Assembly (NCBI RefSeq): GCF_030140925.1
Contig: NZ_JARBWD010000001.1
Location: 1,550,001 to 1,614,000 of the forward strand
Length of the DNA: 64,000 nucleotides
Reading direction: 5' to 3'
DNA from: Parerythrobacter aestuarii
Lineage (GTDB): Bacteria; Pseudomonadota; Alphaproteobacteria; Sphingomonadales; Sphingomonadaceae
Shown here: positions 26,137-34,669 of the stretch, piece by piece
How positions within the stretch are numbered: the first letter of the stretch is position 1
Layout: each line of letters begins with the position of its first letter
Notes under the pieces: generated by a model
Databases searched by the model: none
What the model saw: only the letters and a program-made list of their open reading frames with translations
What the model was told of the DNA's origin: nothing
Position numbers and translations under genes: made by a program

Positions 26137-26798
26137 CCGTATTGCTCCATGAAAAGGCGTGCGGCTTCGGTTTCCGCTTCCTGCTTGCTGTTGGCGGTCG
26201 CTTCGGTTTGGCCGACATTCTTGACGCTCACCTGCACGGTAAATCGCGCCGCGTGGTCGGGCCCGGAACGATCGACCAGCTTGTATTCCGGCGGCTTGCG
26301 CTGGTTGCCGGCGGCCCATTCCTGCAGCGCGGACTTGGGGTGCTTGGCCCGGCCCGCATGCCCGTTGAGTTCCTTGGCCCACAGCCGGTGGACGAGCTCT
26401 GCCGTGGCACCGTAGCCGGCTTCGATATAGTTAGCGCCGAGCAGAGATTCCATCACGTCGCCAAGGATGTTCTGGCTGCCTGCCGCGCCATCTTCGCGCG
26501 CCTGCTTGCCCAGCACGATGTGTTCGGGAACGCCCATTGTCCGGGCGATCTTGGCACAGGCACCCTTGCTGACCAGCGCATTGAGCCGCTGCGCCAATGC
26601 ACCTTCGGCCCCACCCACATTGCGGTAAAGGGATGCGGCAATCGCGAGGCCGAGCACCCGGTCGCCGAGGAATTCGAGCCGCTGGTAATCGCGCAGGGCC
26701 CCAGTGCTGCCGTGGGTCAGGGCTTCCTGCCACAGCTCTTCGTCTTCCACGACGAAGCCGTGTTCAGTAAGCCAATCCTTGGTTGCGGGGTCGAGCAT
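26133..26798 (-). CDS. rnc: Ribonuclease III
   Basis: The 221-residue protein has the RNase III signature L-E-F-L-G-D-R-V-L near residue 40 and the second catalytic cluster 'LGDVMESLLGANYIEAG'. The C-terminal double-stranded-RNA-binding domain covers about residues 150-220. It processes rRNA precursors and cleaves structured RNAs. The ATG at 26798 lies two bases after the lepB stop and has GGGAT at good distance; the ATG at 26804 is an alternative overlapping lepB. Confidence 0.95.
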   Translation of the reverse strand: MLDPATKDWLTEHGFVVEDEELWQEALTHGSTGALRDYQRLEFLGDRVLGLAIAASLYRNVGGAEGALAQRLNALVSKGACAKIARTMGVPEHIVLGKQAREDGAAGSQNILGDVMESLLGANYIEAGYGATAELVHRLWAKELNGHAGRAKHPKSALQEWAAGNQRKPPEYKLVDRSGPDHAARFTVQVSVKNVGQTEATANSKQEAETEAARLFMEQYG

Positions 26799-26800
26799 GA

Positions 26801-27634
26801 TCATATCCCGTTTCCCATACGCCCGTCGCGGCCCGCCGTGAACCATGTCCACGGCTTGAGCCATTCCGCGCTGCCATCGGTCGACCACAGGATCATTTGC
26901 GCCTTGCCGACCAGCAGCAATTGCGGGACGAAGCCGATGCCCTTGCCGGGTTCGGCTGCGAAGCGGCTGTCCTGCGAATTGTCGCGATTGTCGCCCATCA
27001 GGAACAGCATGCCTTCAGGCACCTGTTCCGGCCCCCAATAGTCTTGCGGCACATCGCCGAAGTCGAACACGTCGTAGCTAACGCCATTGGGAAGCGTTTC
27101 GCGAGCGGCGGCATATTCGCACCACAGGCCTCCGTTAGCATCACGGACCTGCTCTGCACCCCAGGCGCAATTGGTGTTCTCGGACACGGGAATGCGGATG
27201 TCGGGAACAACTTCCTGCGGTACAAGCTCGCCGTTGATTGAAATGCGTCCTTCCTGGATGGAGATCATGTCACCCGGCAGGCCGATCACGCGCTTGATGT
27301 AGTCGGTGCCGTCTACCGGGTGCTTGAAGATCACCACGTCGCCGCGTTCGGGCTGGCCGGCGAAGATGCGGCCGGAGATCAGCGGGATGTCGAACGGCAG
27401 CGAATTGCGCGTGAAGCCGTAGTTCCACTTTGACGCAACCAGGTAGTCCCCGTTCATCAGCCGCGGCAGCATGCTCTCGCTCGGGATGCTGTAGAGCGAA
27501 AAGGCGAAGCTGCGGAAGCTGAGCGAGGCGAGCACGACGATAGCCAGGAAAGCCGGGAAGCTGAGGCCGCCCTTCTTCTCCTGTTCTGGCTCGACTGCAT
27601 CCGTATTCGCGACGGTTTCGGGGTTTTCATCCAT
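26801..27634 (-). CDS. lepB: Signal peptidase I
   Basis: The 277-residue protein has an acidic cytoplasmic N-terminus, one membrane segment (about 25-45), then the catalytic serine in 'SIPSESMLPRL', the catalytic lysine in 'DYIKRVIGLPGD', and 'FLMGDNRDNSQDSR'. It cleaves signal peptides of exported proteins. There is an inserted stretch with two cysteines between the lysine box and the G-D-N box ('TNCAWGAEQV' to 'GGLWCEYAA'). It is the first gene of the lepB-rnc-era cluster and diverges from pgi. Confidence 0.96.
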   Translation of the reverse strand: MDENPETVANTDAVEPEQEKKGGLSFPAFLAIVVLASLSFRSFAFSLYSIPSESMLPRLMNGDYLVASKWNYGFTRNSLPFDIPLISGRIFAGQPERGDVVIFKHPVDGTDYIKRVIGLPGDMISIQEGRISINGELVPQEVVPDIRIPVSENTNCAWGAEQVRDANGGLWCEYAAARETLPNGVSYDVFDFGDVPQDYWGPEQVPEGMLFLMGDNRDNSQDSRFAAEPGKGIGFVPQLLLVGKAQMILWSTDGSAEWLKPWTWFTAGRDGRMGNGI

Positions 27635-27684
27635 CGGCGCCTTCCCTAGGCGCGAGAGGACGAACGGCAAGGGGAAATTGCACA

Positions 27685-29223
27685 ATGTCCGATGCAGCGA
27701 CAGCGGCCTGGAAGGCCATCGAAAGCGTCGAGAGCAAGACTCTCAAGGAACTGTTCGCAGCCAACCCTGAGCGGGTGGCCAGGCTTAGTGGCCGGATCGA
27801 GTGGGGTTCGGACGAGACCGCCGGCGGCATCCTGTTCGACTGGTCGAAGACGCATATTGAGGATGGTTTGCTCGACGGGTTCGAGGCGCTGGCGGAGGCG
27901 ATGGACTTCACCGGCGCGCGCGAGAAGCTGCTGACCGGCGCGAAGATCAACGTCACCGAAGGCCGCGCGGCCGAGCACACCGCGCAGCGCGGGACGGGTG
28001 CAGAGGCGAGCGTCGAGGAAGCGCAGGCACTGCTGGCGCGGATGAAGATGCTGGTCGATGCCATCCATGACGGCGCGCTGGGGGATGTAAAGCACCTGAT
28101 CCATGTCGGCATCGGTGGCAGCGCGCTCGGGCCCAAGCTGGCGATCGACGCGCTGACCCGCGACCTTGCCAAGGTCGACGTGCATGTCGTCTCCAATATT
28201 GACGGTGTGGCGCTGGAGCAGGCGTTCGAGGCCTGCGATCCGGCCACGACGCTGGTCGCGGTTGCGTCGAAAACCTTCACCACTATCGAGACCATGACCA
28301 ATGCACAGAGTGCGCTGGCGTGGCTGGCCGACAATGGCGTGAGCGATCCCAGCGGGCGGGTGATCGCGCTTACCGCCAATCCCGAGGCGGCGGTGGAGTT
28401 CGGGGTCGACGAGACCCGCATCCTGCCCTTCATGGAAAGCGTCGGCGGGCGTTATTCGTTGTGGTCGAGCATCGGCTTCCCGGTCGCGCTGGGCGCGGGG
28501 TGGGACGAGTTCGAGGCGATGCTGGCGGGCGCGCAGGTGGTCGACCGGCACTTTGCCGAGGCCGAGGGCCGCGCCAACTTGCCGCTGCGGGCCGCCTTTG
28601 CCGACCAGTACTACACCCGCGTGCGCCGCTGCCAGACCCGCGCCGTTTTCGCCTATGACGAGCGATTGGGGCTGTTCCCCGACTACCTCCAGCAGCTGGA
28701 GATGGAATCGAACGGCAAGCGGGTGAAGGCCGACGGCTCACCCGTCGACGGGCCGACCGCGCCGATCACCTGGGGCGGGGTGGGGACCGATGCTCAGCAC
28801 GCGGTGTTCCAGCTGCTGCACCAGGGCACCAATCTCGTGCCGGTGGACTTCATCGCCAGCATCGCGCCGGGCGACATGCTCGATCCCGCGCATCACCGCA
28901 TCCTGCTGACCAACTGCTTCGCGCAAGGGGCGGCACTGATGGCGGGCGGCAATATGGCCGCGGACGGAAAAGACCCCGCACGCGCCTTCCCCGGCGACCG
29001 CCCCAGCGCCACCATGCTGTGCGACGATCTCGACGCCGCAACACTCGGCGCGCTGATTGCCTTCCACGAACACCGCACCTTTGCGAACGCCGTGCTGATG
29101 GGCATCAACCCCTTCGACCAGTTCGGCGTCGAGCTGGGCAAGAAAATGGCGAAGGATATCGAAGCGGGTGGGGGTGAGTTCGACGCGAGTACGAAGGCGT
29201 TGCTGGAGGCGGCGGGGTTATGA
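27685..29223 (+). CDS. pgi: Glucose-6-phosphate isomerase
   Basis: The 512-residue protein has PGI motifs: 'HVGIGGSALGPKLAIDAL', 'VASKTFTTIETMTNAQSA', 'SVGGRYSLWSSIGFPVAL' (catalytic arginine and sugar-phosphate contacts) and 'NPFDQFGVELGKKMA' close to the C-terminus. It interconverts glucose-6-phosphate and fructose-6-phosphate. The gene diverges from lepB. A small membrane-protein gene begins within its stop codon. Confidence 0.96.
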   Translation: MSDAATAAWKAIESVESKTLKELFAANPERVARLSGRIEWGSDETAGGILFDWSKTHIEDGLLDGFEALAEAMDFTGAREKLLTGAKINVTEGRAAEHTAQRGTGAEASVEEAQALLARMKMLVDAIHDGALGDVKHLIHVGIGGSALGPKLAIDALTRDLAKVDVHVVSNIDGVALEQAFEACDPATTLVAVASKTFTTIETMTNAQSALAWLADNGVSDPSGRVIALTANPEAAVEFGVDETRILPFMESVGGRYSLWSSIGFPVALGAGWDEFEAMLAGAQVVDRHFAEAEGRANLPLRAAFADQYYTRVRRCQTRAVFAYDERLGLFPDYLQQLEMESNGKRVKADGSPVDGPTAPITWGGVGTDAQHAVFQLLHQGTNLVPVDFIASIAPGDMLDPAHHRILLTNCFAQGAALMAGGNMAADGKDPARAFPGDRPSATMLCDDLDAATLGALIAFHEHRTFANAVLMGINPFDQFGVELGKKMAKDIEAGGGEFDASTKALLEAAGL

Positions 29224-29570
29224 GCATGGTATATGTTTTTATTGGACTCGCCATTCTAACAGCGCTCTCCGGAAGATTTCTCGCAACGGAAGGAACCATA
29301 GGTCCAAGTCTTCTGACTTTGGCGGTCGTCTATGCGCTCGTAGCGTTCTCCGTCTTTCTCGATACGCCTCCACGTCCTTTCGGGCTTGCGCTTGCGCGCG
29401 CTGCAACTTTGGTGGTCTACCTTTTACCGGTCGCATCAATCGCAGTGTTTGTTGCGTGGTTCGGATCCGAAAAAACAACCTGGTCTAGTACTGCCGTATT
29501 CGCCTTTGCTGGAATAGGGCTTGTGTTTGGAGGCATCCTGTCAGTCGGGCGGTTGCTTACCGGTGGCTGA
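29220..29570 (+). CDS. Small membrane protein of unknown function
   Basis: The 116-residue protein has three or four hydrophobic segments and no motif I recognise. The ATG overlaps the pgi stop by four bases (ATGA). Base composition is clearly more AT-rich than pgi, so it may be a young or transferred gene wedged into the pgi-tspO transcript. Coding status rests on hydrophobic patterning and the overlap arrangement at both ends. Confidence 0.55.
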   Translation: MSMVYVFIGLAILTALSGRFLATEGTIGPSLLTLAVVYALVAFSVFLDTPPRPFGLALARAATLVVYLLPVASIAVFVAWFGSEKTTWSSTAVFAFAGIGLVFGGILSVGRLLTGG

Positions 29571-29571
29571 G

Positions 29572-30054
29572 ATGACCTTCCAACTCATCTTCGCCATCGC
29601 ATGGGCCCTGATCCTCGGCCTCGGCGGTGGGCTGCTGACCAAGATCGGCCAATGGTACTACGCCCTCGAGAAACCCAGCTGGCAGCCGCCGGACTGGCTG
29701 TTCGGGCCGGCGTGGACGATCATCCTGGGCCTTGCGGCGTGGGCCTTCGTGCTCAGCTGGAACGGCACGGCAAGCGAGGGCGCGCGGCAGCTGCTGATCG
29801 CGCTCTATTGCGTCAACGGGCTGTTCCACTTCCTCTGGTCGCCGCTGTTCTTCACGCTCAGGCGGCCCGACTGGGCGCTGGTCGAGGTACCGTTCCTGTG
29901 GGCTTCGGTGCTGGCGCTGTGCGTGGCCTTGCGCGATTTCTCCGTGCTCGCGAGCTGGCTGATCGTGCCCTACCTCGCGTGGGTCAGCTTCGCGGCCTGT
30001 CTCAACTTCGTCATCGTCAGGCTCAACCGGCCGTTTGGGCACGCGCGATCTTAG
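29572..30054 (+). CDS. tspO: TspO/MBR family protein
   Basis: The 160-residue protein has five membrane helices and the tryptophan-rich TspO pattern: 'WYYALEKPSWQPPDWLFGPA', then W-T-I-I-L-G-L-A-A-W, 'FHFLWSPLFFTLRRPDWAL' and 'PYLAWVSFAACLNFVI' with N near the end. TspO binds porphyrins and cholesterol-like ligands and links tetrapyrroles, oxygen or light to gene expression in photosynthetic alphaproteobacteria; the role here is inferred. The ATG at 29572, two bases after the previous stop, is preferred over the GTG at 29563. Confidence 0.92.
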   Translation: MTFQLIFAIAWALILGLGGGLLTKIGQWYYALEKPSWQPPDWLFGPAWTIILGLAAWAFVLSWNGTASEGARQLLIALYCVNGLFHFLWSPLFFTLRRPDWALVEVPFLWASVLALCVALRDFSVLASWLIVPYLAWVSFAACLNFVIVRLNRPFGHARS

Positions 30055-30463
30055 CGCTGTCCTACCGCCGGTGAGGTGTGCCAGAACCCCTCGCATGATC
30101 GAACGGAAATCCAGCAGGGGGCGGGGGCCTACCCCATGCGGTGTCAAGCACCGGCCAGACCTTATTTGTACGCAAAAACATTAGGTTATACGCCGCTTCT
30201 GAAATTGACACGGTGTCAACTTCGTCAAGCAAATGTCAAGCAGGCACCGCATTTCATTGACTTTCATGTTGCGCTGCACCATATGCGCCGCAATCGAAAC
30301 GCCCGAGCCAGCGTGAAGCGGCGGCTCTTGCAACATCCGCCCCGGCCGCGTTTCGTTCGATTTTCCCTGAGACTTCCCTTTTCACGCGGGTCGTTTTGAC
30401 ACCCGCGCTGCGCGACGATTCCGCCTGGAATCCGTCGACGCACCGCATTGAATGCGAGTACAT
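30055..30463 (+). promoter_or_regulatory. Long non-coding leader of the DEAD-box helicase gene
   Basis: These 409 bases hold no gene I can support. Visible elements are a near-perfect palindrome TTGACAC-g-GTGTCAA (30205-30219), further TGTCAAGC words near 30141 and 30233, and a possible promoter TTGACT-17-CATATG (30257-30285). GCGGGT/ACCCGC, a short hairpin, lies near 30387-30405. The proximal part is AT-richer than flanking genes. Long 5' leaders are common for cold-inducible RNA-helicase genes, so a long untranslated leader is a plausible inference. Confidence 0.45.
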
Positions 30464-31909
30464 ATGACTACCACTTTCGAACACCTCGGGCTGTCGCAGC
30501 CCGTTCTCGCGGCCCTCGACATGAAGGGCTACAACACCCCCACGCCGATCCAGCAGCAGGCCATTCCCACGCTGCTCGAAGGGCGCGACCTGCTGGGTAT
30601 TGCCCAGACGGGCACCGGCAAGACCGCCGCCTTCATGCTCCCCAGCATTGACCGGCTGCGCGAGGCCGACAACCAGACCCCGTTCAAGTCCTGCCGTATG
30701 CTGGTGCTGGCGCCGACGCGCGAGCTGGCCGGGCAGATCGCCCAGTCGGCCAAGGATTACGGCGCGATGGCGGGCCTCAAGGTCCAGTCGATCGTCGGCG
30801 GCACCTCGGTCGGCAAGGATCGCAACAAGCTGCACCGCGGCACCGATATCCTCGTCGCCACGCCGGGCCGCCTGCTCGACCTGATCGACCAGAAGGCGTT
30901 CAAGCTCAATGGGGTCGAGATCCTCGTCCTCGACGAGGCTGACCAGATGCTCGACCTCGGTTTCATCCACGCGCTGCGCCAGATCGTCCCGCTGCTCCCG
31001 GCCGAGCGGCAGACGCTGCTGTTCAGCGCCACCATGCCTTCGAGCATCAAGGAGCTGAGCAAGAACTACCTGACCAACCCCGCGCATGTCTCCGTCACCC
31101 CGGCGGCGACCACGGCGGAGCGGGTCGACCAGTATCTGTTCATGGTCCAGCAGGACGAGAAGCAGGCGCTGCTCGAGCTGATCCTCAAGGGCCGCCACGA
31201 GGTGCCGGGCAAGTTCGAACGCATCCTCATCTTCACCCGCACCAAGCATGGCGCGGACCGCGTCGTGAAGAAGCTGGCGCAAGTCGGCGTCGCTGCCAAC
31301 GCCATCCACGGCAACAAGAGCCAGCCGCAACGGCAGCGCGCGCTCGACGAGTTCAAGCGGGCCAAGGTGCCGGTGCTGGTGGCGACCGATGTCGCCGCGC
31401 GCGGGATCGATATCCCGGGCGTGAGCCATGTCATCAATTACGAACTGCCCAATGTGCCCGAGCAATATGTCCACCGCATCGGCCGCACCGCGCGCGCCGG
31501 GGCCGATGGTATCGCCATTGCCTTCTGCGCCGAGGACGAACGCGCCTATCTGAAGGATATCCGCAAGAACACCGATGCCGAGTTCGAGCGCCTGCCGCTG
31601 CCGGACAACTTCCGCGCCGTGGTCGAAGGCGTCGGCCCGACCAAGCGCGAGCAGAAGCAGCGCGGACCCAAGGTGCGGGCCAAGCCGCGCGGTGACAGCG
31701 CCCGTCGCGATTCGCGCGGACCGGTCGAGAACCCGGCTAAAAAGGCTGGAGGCCCGGGCAAGAAGCACCCGAACCGCGCCGGCAAGCCGCGCCGCGATGG
31801 CGGTGCAGGGCGTCCGGGGGGTCATCCCGGCGGCCAGCGCAGCGCCGGTGGTGGCGGAAGCAGCCGTCGCCGTCGGAGTGGCGGGCGCCCCGGCGGCTCG
31901 CGCGCCTAG
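30464..31909 (+). CDS. DEAD-box ATP-dependent RNA helicase (RhlE-like)
   Basis: The 481-residue protein has all superfamily-2 motifs: Q-motif 'GYNTPTPIQQQAIP', 'AQTGTGKTAAFMLP', 'PTRELAGQ', 'TPGRLLDL', D-E-A-D, S-A-T, 'ARGIDIPGVSHVINYELP' and 'HRIGRTARAG'. The last 100 residues are a basic Gly/Arg/Lys-rich tail typical of RhlE-type helicases and probably bind RNA. It remodels RNA in ribosome assembly or cold adaptation. The ATG at 30464 is chosen over the in-frame ATG at 30452, which lacks a ribosome site. Confidence 0.95.
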   Translation: MTTTFEHLGLSQPVLAALDMKGYNTPTPIQQQAIPTLLEGRDLLGIAQTGTGKTAAFMLPSIDRLREADNQTPFKSCRMLVLAPTRELAGQIAQSAKDYGAMAGLKVQSIVGGTSVGKDRNKLHRGTDILVATPGRLLDLIDQKAFKLNGVEILVLDEADQMLDLGFIHALRQIVPLLPAERQTLLFSATMPSSIKELSKNYLTNPAHVSVTPAATTAERVDQYLFMVQQDEKQALLELILKGRHEVPGKFERILIFTRTKHGADRVVKKLAQVGVAANAIHGNKSQPQRQRALDEFKRAKVPVLVATDVAARGIDIPGVSHVINYELPNVPEQYVHRIGRTARAGADGIAIAFCAEDERAYLKDIRKNTDAEFERLPLPDNFRAVVEGVGPTKREQKQRGPKVRAKPRGDSARRDSRGPVENPAKKAGGPGKKHPNRAGKPRRDGGAGRPGGHPGGQRSAGGGGSSRRRRSGGRPGGSRA

Positions 31910-31941
31910 GCACCAAATCCCGCTGTGCGCGTTAAGCGGGC

Positions 31942-33249
31942 ATGGCGGGTGAGAAAACCACTGTTGAACAGGTATTTGAAGCGCTCGTCATCGATGATGA
32001 CGGGCGCGCTTGTCGTGACATTCCCGACAGCGCCTGCGGTGAAGAGCCACGCAATTTCCTCACCCATGTTGGTTCGCTGAGTCTCAGCAAGCTGGCTGAC
32101 GGGCTGGTCGATCCCAAGCTGGTGCTGAGCTGGCTTATGACGACGCTTGGCGCGCCAGGCTATCTCATCGGCTTGCTGGTACCGGTGCGCGAGGCCGGCG
32201 CGCTGCTTCCGCAGATGTTCACCGCCGGTTCTATCCGGGCGATGCAACGCCGCAAGTACGCCTGGGCTGTGGGTGCCTTTGTCCAGGGACTGGGCGCATT
32301 GGGCATCCTCGCCAGCGCGCTCCTGATGGAAGGGAGGCATGCAGGCTGGGCCATCCTTGCCTCGCTGGCGATGCTGGCGCTCGCGCGCAGCGTCTGCTCG
32401 GTTTCGTACAAGGATGTCCTCGGCAAGACGGTGTCAATGTCGCGCCGTGGTTCGGCAACCGGCCTTGCTGGGTCGCTCTCGGCTGCTTTCGTCATTGCCT
32501 TCGCGCTCCTGCTTGTATCGGGCTGGATCGAGCGGATGGACATCGTTCTTGCGGGGTTGGCGCTCGCCGGAGCCTGCTGGATAGGCGGGGCCTTGCTGTT
32601 CGCGACGCTGGCCGAAGCCAGGGGCTCGACCGAGGGCGGGGCCAATGCCTTTGCTGTAGCAAAGGAGAACCTCTCGCTGTTGCGGGATGACCGACAGCTA
32701 CGAACTTTCATTGCCACACGGGGCTTCCTGACCGCCACGGCGCTGGCACCCCCGTTCATGATCTCAGCCGGTTCGGCCGACGGGCAGTCGGCATTTGAAG
32801 GGCTGGGGTTCCTGGTCCTCGCGTCGTCAGGAGCCGCCTTGGTCAGTTCGGCCTTATGGGGCCGACTAGCCGACCGCTCGAGCCGCAAGGTGCTGCTGAT
32901 CTCAGCGCTTGCCGGTGCTGTTGCACTGGGCGCTACAGCCGCTGCCGGGTGGGCGGGGATGTTACAAGGTACATGGGCGTTGCCGCTCTTGTTGCTAGGT
33001 CTGATGATCGCTTACCAAGGTGTTCGCCTGGGTCGATCGACCCACCTTGTCGATATGGCGAGCGAAGACACGCGCGCGGCCTATACAGCGCTTTCCAATA
33101 CGATCATCGGTGTGATCCTGCTTGCGGGCAGCCTGTTGGGAGTCGCCGCACAGCTCTTTGGCAACGTATCGACAATTGGAGTCATGGCGCTGCTCTGCCT
33201 CGCCGGAGCATGGTTCGCCTCGCGCCTCGAGGAAGTCCAGGCGCGCTAG
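31942..33249 (+). CDS. Major facilitator superfamily-type transporter
   Basis: The 435-residue protein has an N-terminal cytoplasmic stretch of about 60 residues, then 10 to 12 hydrophobic helices in two halves, and an MFS-like loop 'GRLADRSSRKVLLIS' around residue 310. The long acidic N-terminus with C and D/E residues is unusual for the family. The substrate is not predictable. The gene lies 32 bases downstream of the helicase gene and is followed by glutathione reductase. Confidence 0.75.
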   Translation: MAGEKTTVEQVFEALVIDDDGRACRDIPDSACGEEPRNFLTHVGSLSLSKLADGLVDPKLVLSWLMTTLGAPGYLIGLLVPVREAGALLPQMFTAGSIRAMQRRKYAWAVGAFVQGLGALGILASALLMEGRHAGWAILASLAMLALARSVCSVSYKDVLGKTVSMSRRGSATGLAGSLSAAFVIAFALLLVSGWIERMDIVLAGLALAGACWIGGALLFATLAEARGSTEGGANAFAVAKENLSLLRDDRQLRTFIATRGFLTATALAPPFMISAGSADGQSAFEGLGFLVLASSGAALVSSALWGRLADRSSRKVLLISALAGAVALGATAAAGWAGMLQGTWALPLLLLGLMIAYQGVRLGRSTHLVDMASEDTRAAYTALSNTIIGVILLAGSLLGVAAQLFGNVSTIGVMALLCLAGAWFASRLEEVQAR

Positions 33250-33321
33250 CGAGGGCGTAACCACAGACGGTTGGCAAGCGAAGCCCGGCGCGCCATATCG
33301 CGCGCCTGACAGGAGAATTTC

Positions 33322-34668
33322 ATGGCCGAGTATGACTTTGACCTCTTCACCATCGGTGCCGGCTCGGGCGGCGTTCGGGCAAGCCGTGTTGCCGCTGCGC
33401 ACGGCGCAAGGGTCGCAGTGGCGGAGGAATACCGGGTTGGAGGGACCTGTGTCATCCGAGGCTGTGTGCCCAAGAAGATGCTGGTCTACGGCTCCATGTT
33501 CGCCGAGGAGCTGGGCCATGCCGACAACTACGGATGGACAATCGAAGGCAAGAGCTTCGACTGGGCGGCGTTGCGCAATTTCGTCAATGCCGACGTCGAC
33601 CGGCTTGAAGGGCTCTACGGCAAGACCTTGGCTAGTCACGAGGTCGAAGTTTTTGCCGAGCGTGCCACCATTACCGGGCCGCATGGTGTGAAGCTGGCCA
33701 GTGGGCGTGAAGTGAGCGCGAAATACATCCTCGTCGCCACCGGTGGTTGGCCGGCGATGCCTGATTTCCCGGGGGCCGAGCACTGCATCAGCTCCAACGA
33801 GGTGTTCCACCTTGAAGAGCAACCGAAGTGCCTGATGGTCGTCGGCGGCGGCTACATCGCGATGGAGTTTGCCGGAATTTTCAACGCGCTGGGCAGTGAA
33901 GTTACCGTCGTCAACCGGACCGACAGGATCCTGCGTAGTTATGACGAGCAGATCGTCGAGCGGATGCTGCATATCGCCATGGGTCGCGGGATCGATTTCA
34001 AGATGCACAGCCAGATCCAGTCGGTCGAGAAGCTCGACGATGGTTGTCTCAGTGTCGACCTTGGTGGGGCCAACCCGGTCAAGGTCGATCAGGTGCTGAT
34101 CGCCACGGGGCGCAAGCCCAATTCAGCGGGCCTGGGCCTGGAGAACGCAGGGATCGAGCTCGGCGAAGGTGGCGAAATCCCGGTCGATGAATACAACCGC
34201 ACCAGCTGCGAGAGCATCTATGCCGTCGGCGATGTCACCGATCGCGTGCAGCTGACACCCGTCGCCATTCGCGAAGGTCATGCCTTTGCCGATACCGTGT
34301 TCGGCGAAAATCCGCGCACGATTGACTATACCGCGATTCCCAGCGCGGTGTTCAGCCAGCCGCCGCTTGCCGGTGTGGGACTGACCGAAGCTCAGGCTCG
34401 CGAGCAGTACGGGAACATCAAGGTCTATTCCTCCGATTTCCGCCCGATGAAGAACATCTTCTCGCCGCACGCCGAGCGCGGGCTCTACAAGATGATCGTC
34501 GAGGCGACGTCGGAGAAGGTGCTGGGTGTGCACATGATCGGTCCGGAATCGCCGGAGATCCTGCAGGTCGCCGCCGTGGCGGTGAAGGCCGGGCTGACCA
34601 AGCAGGCTTTCGACGATACCGTCGCGCTGCATCCCTCCATGGCCGAGGAGCTGGTGCTGCTGAAATAG
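33322..34668 (+). CDS. gor: Glutathione-disulfide reductase
   Basis: The 448-residue flavoprotein disulfide reductase has an FAD motif 'IGAGSGGVRASRVAAAHGA', the redox centre G-G-T-C-V-I-R-G-C-V-P-K-K, the NADP-binding 'VVGGGYIAMEFAGIF' with R-T-D following, 'YAVGDVTDRVQLTPVAI' and the C-terminal H-P-x-x-x-E-E. It reduces glutathione disulfide with NADPH. GGAGAATTTC precedes the ATG at 33322. It ends one base from the convergent oxidoreductase gene, leaving no room for a terminator. Confidence 0.95.
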   Translation: MAEYDFDLFTIGAGSGGVRASRVAAAHGARVAVAEEYRVGGTCVIRGCVPKKMLVYGSMFAEELGHADNYGWTIEGKSFDWAALRNFVNADVDRLEGLYGKTLASHEVEVFAERATITGPHGVKLASGREVSAKYILVATGGWPAMPDFPGAEHCISSNEVFHLEEQPKCLMVVGGGYIAMEFAGIFNALGSEVTVVNRTDRILRSYDEQIVERMLHIAMGRGIDFKMHSQIQSVEKLDDGCLSVDLGGANPVKVDQVLIATGRKPNSAGLGLENAGIELGEGGEIPVDEYNRTSCESIYAVGDVTDRVQLTPVAIREGHAFADTVFGENPRTIDYTAIPSAVFSQPPLAGVGLTEAQAREQYGNIKVYSSDFRPMKNIFSPHAERGLYKMIVEATSEKVLGVHMIGPESPEILQVAAVAVKAGLTKQAFDDTVALHPSMAEELVLLK

Positions 34669-34669
34669 G

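Noticed and set aside
30254..31825. A 523-codon open frame on the minus strand across the helicase gene
   Set aside because: Shadow of the helicase; the predicted product has no domain and the helicase motifs are intact on the other strand.
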